This document shows, piece after piece, positions 1 through 3,983 of a stretch of 5,592 nt of DNA (its first letter is position 1; each line of letters begins with the position of its first letter). Origin of the DNA: a bacterium (lineage in GTDB: Bacteria; Campylobacterota; Campylobacteria; Campylobacterales; Sulfurimonadaceae). The position numbers were made by a program, and so were the translations under genes. The notes under the pieces were generated by a model that saw only the letters and a list, made by a program, of their open reading frames with translations, was not told where the DNA came from and did not search any database. Location: NCBI GenBank assembly GCA_018824795.1, contig JAHJFL010000117.1, positions 1 through 5,592 of the forward strand, given 5' to 3'.

Positions 1-548
1 CCATGCTTAATCTTTTTTTGCATCTTTTTTTGAAGCGTTTTTGGATTTTTAGCATAAGAGTTGACAACTGCAAAAGGGTAAATATGCCCAGGTGTATGTG
101 AAAAAGGTTTTCCGGCATAGTTCATACCTGAGTTAAACGCAAGGATGATGTCAAGTAAAAGTGAGCTGTCACCTTCAAAAACACCTTTTGCATGTGGCTG
201 GTCAGATAAAGTTGCAGGGTCTCCTGTAAGTGCCAAAATAGCTCTTATATCTACTTCGTTTGCACCAAGAAGGTCTGATTGCAAAGCTATTTTATTTCTG
301 TCACGCATACTCATAGTAGCAATAACCGGTTTGTTAAATCTCTCCTGCAACATTTTTGCAGCAAAGAGAGCGTTGTATTTGAGTTTAGCTAGAGGATTGT
401 CGGTCGTTGAAAATCCGTCTACGAGTTTGTTAAGACCTAGCTCTTCAATTTTATCTACAATCGGAGAAAAAAGAGGAGAGTGCCCAGGAGTTGTCTCGAG
501 AGTAATATATGTACTATTTTGCAATTTATTTATGAGAGTATCAAACAA
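1..548 (-). CDS. metF: Methylenetetrahydrofolate reductase family protein (MetF), N-terminal 182 residues, cut by left edge
   Basis: This is the start of a flavin-dependent cytosolic reductase that would convert 5,10-methylene-THF to 5-methyl-THF for methionine synthesis. The reverse strand is open without a stop from 548 to the window edge. Seen motifs: TLETTPG near residues 16-22, whose Glu18 fits the catalytic Glu of MetF (Glu28 in E. coli); VDGFSTTDNP (43-52); an ATMSMRDRNK strand (77-86); and LALTGDP (105-111), whose Asp110 fits the FAD/folate-binding Asp120. A following AKGVFEGDS segment (120-128) is also typical. I chose the TTG start at 548-546 because AGGA (558-555) lies six bases upstream and no ATG is near; the protein would begin MFDTLINKLQ. 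The ETTPG form differs from the EFFPP form of classical E. coli-type MetF, so this may be a second MTHFR clade. Family assignment is fairly sure; exact physiological role is inferred. It is transcribed divergently from serB. Confidence 0.85.
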   Translation of the reverse strand, partial: MFDTLINKLQNSTYITLETTPGHSPLFSPIVDKIEELGLNKLVDGFSTTDNPLAKLKYNALFAAKMLQERFNKPVIATMSMRDRNKIALQSDLLGANEVDIRAILALTGDPATLSDQPHAKGVFEGDSSLLLDIILAFNSGMNYAGKPFSHTPGHIYPFAVVNSYAKNPKTLQKKMQKKIKH

Positions 549-554
549 AAAAAA

Positions 555-558
555 TCCT
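555..558 (-). promoter_or_regulatory. Shine-Dalgarno that decides the TTG start of the MetF-family gene
   Basis: On the reverse strand AGGA (558-555) sits six bases before TTG at 548-546. The codons upstream of this TTG are TTT repeats with no other initiator, which supports a TTG start. Confidence 0.6.
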
Positions 559-565
559 AATTGGC

Positions 566-571
566 TATAAT
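566..571 (+). promoter_or_regulatory. -10 box of the serB operon promoter
   Basis: A perfect TATAAT in the context GGCTATAATTGCG is placed so that transcription would begin near 578, giving a leader of about 25 bases before the serB ATG. No TTGACA-like -35 is present at the expected distance; this is normal for sigma-70 promoters in Campylobacterota, which rely on the -10 and AT-rich upstream DNA. Confidence 0.65.
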
Positions 572-577
572 TGCGAC

Positions 578-583
578 ATTATA
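578..583 (-). promoter_or_regulatory. -10 box of the MetF-family gene promoter
   Basis: The reverse strand reads TATAAT at 583-578, which would start transcription near 571 and give a leader of about 22 bases before the TTG at 548. It faces the serB -10 box with only six bases between them, so each predicted start site lies inside or next to the other promoter's -10 box. Confidence 0.55.
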
Positions 584-602
584 ACTAAGAGAGAAAAAAT
601 AT

Positions 603-1226
603 ATGCTAAAACTTGCTGTTTTTGATTTTGATTCAACGCTTATGGACGGAGAAACAATTGATTTTTTTGCCGAAGAACTGGGAATCGGTGAAGAAGTTGC
701 CCGCATTACTGAAGAGGCTATGAGCGGAAGACTTGATTTTTTTGAATCACTGCAACAAAGAGTAGGGCTGCTCAAAGGGCTTGACTATAGTGTTGTGGAA
801 AAAATAAGTCATAATCTTCCTTATATGCCAGGTGCAAAAGAGACTATTGCTGAACTAAAAAAACGCGGTATAAAAGTTGTTTGCTTTAGTGGTGGCTTTA
901 GAAGTGCAACAGGTTATGCAAAAGATATCCTTGGATATGATGCAGATTTTTCAAACGTTTTACATCAAAAAGACGGCAAACTTACAGGTCTTGTAGGTGG
1001 AGATATGATGTTTAACTTCTCGAAAGGTGATATGTTAGTGCGTTTGCAAAAAATGCTTGGTGTCAGCGAAGAAGAAACATTAGTATGTGGAGACGGGGCA
1101 AATGATTTGTCAATGTTTGCACATGCAGGAACAAGAGTCGCGTTTTGTGCGAGAGATATACTTAAAAAAGAAGCAAATATTGTCATAGAGACAAAAGATT
1201 TGACACAAATTTTAGAAAAAATATAA
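603..1226 (+). CDS. serB: Phosphoserine phosphatase SerB
   Basis: A HAD-superfamily hydrolase that dephosphorylates O-phospho-L-serine to L-serine, the last step of the phosphorylated serine pathway, in the cytosol with Mg2+. All HAD motifs are visible: motif I DFDST with nucleophile Asp8 and acid/base Asp10; motif II SGGF with Ser96; motif III Lys141; motif IV GDGANDL with Asp164 and Asp168. Residues that set phosphoserine specificity in the Methanocaldococcus enzyme also align by spacing: Glu17, Met40, Phe46 and Arg53 in the cap. At 207 residues it is a short SerB lacking an N-terminal ACT domain, unlike the longer E. coli form. The ATG at 603 has only a weak AAGAGAG ribosome-binding site, but the nucleophile begins at residue 8, as is usual, so the start is firm. 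The gene leads an operon with the hypothetical gene at 1235 and is divergent from the MetF-family gene. Confidence 0.95.
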   Translation: MLKLAVFDFDSTLMDGETIDFFAEELGIGEEVARITEEAMSGRLDFFESLQQRVGLLKGLDYSVVEKISHNLPYMPGAKETIAELKKRGIKVVCFSGGFRSATGYAKDILGYDADFSNVLHQKDGKLTGLVGGDMMFNFSKGDMLVRLQKMLGVSEEETLVCGDGANDLSMFAHAGTRVAFCARDILKKEANIVIETKDLTQILEKI

Positions 1227-1234
1227 GGATAACC

Positions 1235-1555
1235 ATGTTAGATAGTACAGTTTGGAGACACTACAATAGTGAAAATAATTTTAGAGATAAGTTAGCAGAG
1301 TTCTGCGTTATGGATGCAGATGATATGGTTGCGGACGATAAAGAACTTTATAGCATACTCAAAGCAAAACTTACGAAAAAAGAGTTAAAGCTTTTTGCTA
1401 TGGATAGTGCAAAAATGAGTGATGAAGATATCAAAACTGAATTTGCTTACGATGATGAAATATTAAAAGAAGCAAAATATAAAGTTTATAAAAAACTCAA
1501 ACAAGATAAAATGAGAGCAAGCCTTAAAGGCTTGAAGTTCGACGAAGTAGAATAA
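1235..1555 (+). CDS. Small hypothetical protein in the serB operon, charged and helical
   Basis: I do not recognise this 106-residue protein. It is soluble, with no signal peptide or membrane segment, a single Cys (Cys24), and many Asp, Glu and Lys. Residues 46-93 (starting LTKKELKLFAMDSAKMSDED and ending KVYKKLKQDKM) have the spacing of a sigma-factor region-4-like helix-turn-helix: a first helix, a short 'xMSDEDI' second helix, a turn, then a basic helix with the 'YKKLKQ' ending common to such domains. This is a weak pattern match and no function is claimed. The Shine-Dalgarno AAGGA (1225-1229) overlaps the serB TAA and lies five bases before the ATG, so the gene is almost certainly co-transcribed with serB. 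Codon use matches its neighbours. The last codons contain a perfect 7-bp hairpin (see the repeat entry). It is probably a real conserved gene, as the tight operon spacing suggests. Confidence 0.8.
   Translation: MLDSTVWRHYNSENNFRDKLAEFCVMDADDMVADDKELYSILKAKLTKKELKLFAMDSAKMSDEDIKTEFAYDDEILKEAKYKVYKKLKQDKMRASLKGLKFDEVE
1518..1534 (+). repeat. Hairpin inside the 3' end of the hypothetical gene, echoing the terminator at 2029
   Basis: CAAGCCT, loop TAA, then AGGCTTG form a perfect 7-bp stem. Its sequence reappears in the terminator of the next gene: CAAGCCT also occurs at 2033-2039, and the 11-mer GCTTGAAGTTC occurs at 1530-1540 and 2041-2051. The copy here has no T-tract, so it is not an intrinsic terminator as it stands. 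Confidence 0.5.
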
Positions 1556-1571
1556 GTTAGAGTGTGCAAAA

Positions 1572-1605
1572 TTGTGTATGAAAATATTAATATTTTTACG
1601 CACAA
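1572..1605. promoter_or_regulatory. 34-bp imperfect dyad upstream of the periplasmic protein gene, possible operator
   Basis: Outer arms TTGTG and CACAA enclose a perfect 16-bp palindrome, AAAATATTAATATTTT (1581-1596), with G-U-tolerant pairing between. The centre at 1588.5 is about 42-43 bases before the transcription start predicted from the TATAAT at 1619. That is where an activator of the CRP/FNR type would sit, although the sequence does not match the FNR or CRP consensus. It is not followed by a T-tract, so an intrinsic terminator for the serB operon is less likely. The rest of the 119-base gap holds the promoter at 1619 and the ribosome-binding site. Confidence 0.4.
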
Positions 1606-1618
1606 GATAAGATTAATC

Positions 1619-1624
1619 TATAAT
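1619..1624 (+). promoter_or_regulatory. -10 box of the small periplasmic protein gene
   Basis: A perfect TATAAT in CTATAATTTA predicts a start near 1631 and a leader of about 44 bases. No recognisable -35 box is present. A TACACT at 1640-1645 is a weaker alternative. Confidence 0.6.
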
Positions 1625-1662
1625 TTATTAAATAGCTTGTACACTATCACAGATTTATCACA

Positions 1663-1667
1663 AAGGA
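1663..1667 (+). promoter_or_regulatory. Strong ribosome-binding site of the small periplasmic protein gene
   Basis: AAGGA lies seven bases before the ATG at 1675. It is the best Shine-Dalgarno in the window and suggests a well-translated, possibly abundant product. Confidence 0.7.
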
Positions 1668-1674
1668 AAACGAT

Positions 1675-2013
1675 ATGAAAAAAACAACTTCATTATTACT
1701 TGCAGCAATGGTTGCAGGTTCTCTATTTGCTACGAGCGCGATGGCAGATGCAAAACAAGGCCAAAAATATTACCTTAAAAAGTTAAAAGCATGTAAAAAA
1801 GACGGTCTTACAAACGGTGGAAACTTTGCTACAAAGCATGACCGTGATACATGGGCTGAGAAAAAAGAAAGCGGTGAGCTTTTAAATGCATGGAAAGAGA
1901 TTTGTCCTTCAGGTGAGAGCAAATTTGATAAAATGAAACCAGATGATATTAATGATCTTTATGACTTCTGCTGGCAATATGCATCAGATGGTGACGTTCC
2001 ATCTTGTGGTTAA
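1675..2013 (+). CDS. Small periplasmic protein, cytochrome c-like but without a haem-binding CXXCH
   Basis: A 112-residue exported protein. Residues 1-24 form a classic Sec signal peptide: MKK, a hydrophobic core to about 19, and an AMA cleavage site before Asp25. The mature part of about 88 residues starts AKQGQKYYLKKLKAC, contains GGNFATKHDRDTW (48-60) and ICPSG (76-80), and ends LYDFCWQYASDGDVPSCG. The overall plan recalls small Campylobacterota proteins often called cytochrome c, with a GxxYY start, a central KHxxxxW and a C-terminal YASD-x-PSC. The four cysteines (40, 77, 99, 111) are scattered and none forms CXXCH, so covalent haem c binding is not expected; two disulfides are plausible in the periplasm. 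The gene stands alone, with its own promoter, good ribosome-binding site and strong terminator, which suggests abundant independent expression. The export call is firm; the cytochrome kinship is tentative and the function unknown. Confidence 0.85.
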   Translation: MKKTTSLLLAAMVAGSLFATSAMADAKQGQKYYLKKLKACKKDGLTNGGNFATKHDRDTWAEKKESGELLNAWKEICPSGESKFDKMKPDDINDLYDFCWQYASDGDVPSCG

Positions 2014-2028
2014 TTCCAAACTAAGTAG

Positions 2029-2060
2029 ACTTCAAGCCTAGCTTGAAGTTCTATTTTTTT
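2029..2060 (+). terminator. Rho-independent terminator of the small periplasmic protein gene
   Basis: ACTTCAAGC (2029-2037), loop CTA, then GCTTGAAGT (2041-2049) form a perfect 9-bp stem, extendable by one G-U pair. A T-rich run at 2050-2060 includes seven consecutive T. It begins 16 bases after the stop codon. The convergent gene ends at 2066. Read leftward, the stem is not followed by a good T-tract, so it should mainly stop rightward transcription. Confidence 0.85.
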
Positions 2061-2065
2061 ATTTC

Positions 2066-3829
2066 TTACTTCACTAAAATTTTAAACGCAACTCTTCTTG
2101 ACTTTTCAAAATCTTCTTTTTCATCCAATATTACTTTTTTAGAAAAACTATAGGCACTGCCGACAAGTATTTTACTCAACCAACTTTGTGTTGTTACATT
2201 TTGCTTTTTAAATAGATATGAAAGCACTGAGTAGGAACGTTCCAACGAAAGTCTTTCATTCTTAAGGTAACGGTTGCTAAAGTTTACTCCGCCCCATTCA
2301 CTTGATGTATGCCCATTGACGGCAAGACCTTCTATATTCTGTTTGTTCTCTTTTAGAAATGGGATGAGTTTAAGTAAAAAGTTGTTTAAAAAACTTTTTT
2401 GTACGTTTGTAAGTTCATAGACTCCAACTTTAAATAGTAGGGAACTATCAATAAATTCAATACTCAAGTCACTCTGAATAGTTATTTTTTTCGCTGCAAT
2501 TTCTTCTTGAAATATTTTTTTGAGATTTTCATAGAGTGCATTTGAGTTAGCTGAAGCAATATGAGGAGTTTTTTTGTCTTTGAGCACATTTGCATTATTT
2601 AATGTTAGATGAGCCATTTTACAATCTTTATTAAGTTTTGCAATCCACATATTGGATTCTTGAGAATCGTTATAGGTGTGAATTCCGGCAACGCCGACTT
2701 GGGAGTTATGAAGTATTTCTACTGCATTAAAAACATCAAAGTTTTTTTCACCATAATGTTCTTGCGTTTTTATATTTAAATCAGAATCTAAAAGCATAGC
2801 AAGAGCATCGGTATTGCCTTTATCTCTTGCGTATCCAACCCCAATAACGGAAGAATCAGAAAATTCAGCGATGTCTTTAAGAGCACTTGCATATTTAGTA
2901 TTGATAATTTTGTCAAGAAGAACATTCTTTTGTAAATCAAATTTAATCATACGTATTTGTTCTTTTTGTAGGCTGTCGCTTTGAGTCAAGGAAAGTAGGA
3001 AATTGCCATTTTGCAGTTGTATAAGTTTATGCGGTGTTAAAAGTAGTTTTGATTCATATTCTTTTAGCCAGATTTTATCTCCATTTTCATCTAAACGCAG
3101 GAGCAGTAAGTTATTTTCTTCATTATGCTTACTTGTTCCTATAACAATAATTGAGCCATCTTTTGATTCAACGGCGTCTACTCCTTTATCGTCATAGCCT
3201 GTACCGTATTTTTTACTCCAAAGAATTTCTCCATCTTTGGAAAATCTAGTTATGTAGATATCACTGAGCCCAAGGCCACTTGTAAAGATAGAGTCGTTTG
3301 AAGTTCCAGATGAAACAGAAGAGCCAATTGTTAAAACGCCACCATCTCCAAGAGCAACAAGTTTACTCATTTTGTCATGCATCTTGGTTCCAAAAGTTTT
3401 TGTCAACAGTATGTTGGCGTTTGTATCGAGTTTTAAAAATATCAAAGAGCCGCCTAGCGTATGCCCACCGATAAAATAGCCGTTTTTTGGGGTTTTAAGA
3501 AGAGATACAGCTTCATTGAAATCAGGTAGATCCGTTGCCTTTGAAAGAAGTATATTACCGCTATTGTCTACTTTAATTAGATGGATTTGCGAGCCGTTAG
3601 CATGAGAAACACTTTTGAGATATTCAAATGGATCAGTATACTCTTGAGCATCATCTTCTTTGGAAGTATTGAAGTTTTGAGAAAATCCAACAGCACTCAA
3701 ACTTCTGTCATAATCTTCAGTGATGTCATGAAGTGCATCGTTAAATGGTTTATCTATAATGACTGAAAAGTCAGAGCTTTTCGCTTGAATAGTCGAAAAA
3801 ATTAGTAAAGAGAGAAGTATTAGTTTCAT
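2066..3829 (-). CDS. Exported beta-propeller-like repeat protein with C-terminal OmpA-like peptidoglycan-binding domain
   Basis: A predicted periplasmic or outer-membrane-associated protein of 587 residues. Residues 1-16 are a Sec signal peptide (MKLILLSLLIFSTIQA). Residues about 83-412 hold six full repeats and a closing half repeat of about 50 residues, each shaped like 'D-I-Y-I-x-R-F-x-x-D-G-x-I-L-W-x-K-x-Y-G', then a variable loop, then 'D-G-G-x-x-x-x-G'. This is a delta-60/PQQ-like beta-propeller pattern. Residues about 447-587 are an OmpA/MotB C-terminal domain: FKVGVYELTN, NGHTSSEWGG (505-514), RLSLERSYSV with Arg531 at the diaminopimelate-binding Arg position, and a final SRRVAFKIL. 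The usual Asp after GHT is Ser509. There is one Cys (403). The frame stays open to a TTG at 3904, adding 25 residues, but I chose ATG 3829 because it gives a clean signal peptide and a possible -10 box lies between the two. The substrate or partner is unknown. It is divergent from the histidine kinase gene. Confidence 0.85.
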   Translation of the reverse strand: MKLILLSLLIFSTIQAKSSDFSVIIDKPFNDALHDITEDYDRSLSAVGFSQNFNTSKEDDAQEYTDPFEYLKSVSHANGSQIHLIKVDNSGNILLSKATDLPDFNEAVSLLKTPKNGYFIGGHTLGGSLIFLKLDTNANILLTKTFGTKMHDKMSKLVALGDGGVLTIGSSVSSGTSNDSIFTSGLGLSDIYITRFSKDGEILWSKKYGTGYDDKGVDAVESKDGSIIVIGTSKHNEENNLLLLRLDENGDKIWLKEYESKLLLTPHKLIQLQNGNFLLSLTQSDSLQKEQIRMIKFDLQKNVLLDKIINTKYASALKDIAEFSDSSVIGVGYARDKGNTDALAMLLDSDLNIKTQEHYGEKNFDVFNAVEILHNSQVGVAGIHTYNDSQESNMWIAKLNKDCKMAHLTLNNANVLKDKKTPHIASANSNALYENLKKIFQEEIAAKKITIQSDLSIEFIDSSLLFKVGVYELTNVQKSFLNNFLLKLIPFLKENKQNIEGLAVNGHTSSEWGGVNFSNRYLKNERLSLERSYSVLSYLFKKQNVTTQSWLSKILVGSAYSFSKKVILDEKEDFEKSRRVAFKILVK

Positions 3830-3875
3830 TAATGCACTTTTTATTTTACTAATAGCAATAAATATTCCTAAAATG

Positions 3876-3881
3876 CTTATA
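3876..3881 (-). promoter_or_regulatory. Possible -10 box for the propeller-OmpA gene
   Basis: The reverse strand reads TATAAG (3881-3876) in an AATTATAAGC context, predicting a start near 3869 and a leader of about 40 bases before ATG 3829. If used, it excludes the upstream TTG at 3904 as start. It is only a moderate match to consensus. Confidence 0.35.
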
Positions 3882-3919
3882 ATTAGGGAAGGGTCATTGA
3901 GCAATTCATCGGAATAGAT

Positions 3920-3946
3920 GACTAAATTAGATGAGTTTATTTAGTC
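3920..3946. promoter_or_regulatory. Inverted repeat between the divergent propeller-OmpA and kinase genes, possible operator
   Basis: GACTAAAT (3920-3927) and ATTTAGTC (3939-3946) are perfect inverted copies around an 11-base spacer. The element lies upstream of the proposed promoters on both sides and has no T-tract suited to termination. A binding site for a regulator of both genes is the simplest reading, but this is inferred from symmetry alone. Confidence 0.4.
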
Positions 3947-3969
3947 TAAAAAACGCATAAATTAATATT

Positions 3970-3978
3970 TGCTATGCT
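3970..3978 (+). promoter_or_regulatory. Possible extended -10 promoter of the histidine kinase gene
   Basis: TGCTATGCT fits an extended -10 (TGN followed by TATGCT). Transcription would begin near 3985, at or just after the ATG at 3984, which would favour the internal TTG start at 4026. Confidence 0.35.
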
Positions 3979-3983
3979 AAAGT

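Noticed and set aside
145..570. Forward open frame of 141 codons
   Set aside because: It lies antisense to the MetF-family gene, whose reverse-strand translation carries clear family motifs; this frame shows none.
561..577. Possible sigma-54 promoter (TTGGC ... TTGC) upstream of serB
   Set aside because: The GG and GC elements are separated by 8 bases instead of the required 10, and the same bases form a perfect TATAAT.
557..775. Reverse open frame of 72 codons across the promoter and the serB start
   Set aside because: It is antisense to conserved SerB motifs, has Ser-rich low-complexity composition and no plausible ribosome-binding site.
965..1186. Reverse open frame of 73 codons inside serB
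   Set aside because: It is a shadow of the SerB C-terminal half, including the GDGANDL motif.
1518..1534. Intrinsic terminator inside the hypothetical gene
   Set aside because: The stem is perfect but it lies before the stop codon and is not followed by a T-tract.
3003..3766. Two forward open frames (3003-3197 and 3581-3766) within the propeller-OmpA gene
   Set aside because: Both are antisense to a convincing long gene and encode nothing recognisable.
3830..3904. 25-residue N-terminal extension of the propeller-OmpA protein from TTG 3904
   Set aside because: It would place a hydrophobic stretch and then a second complete signal peptide in tandem; ATG 3829 gives a normal export signal. It is not excluded, since neither start has a strong Shine-Dalgarno.
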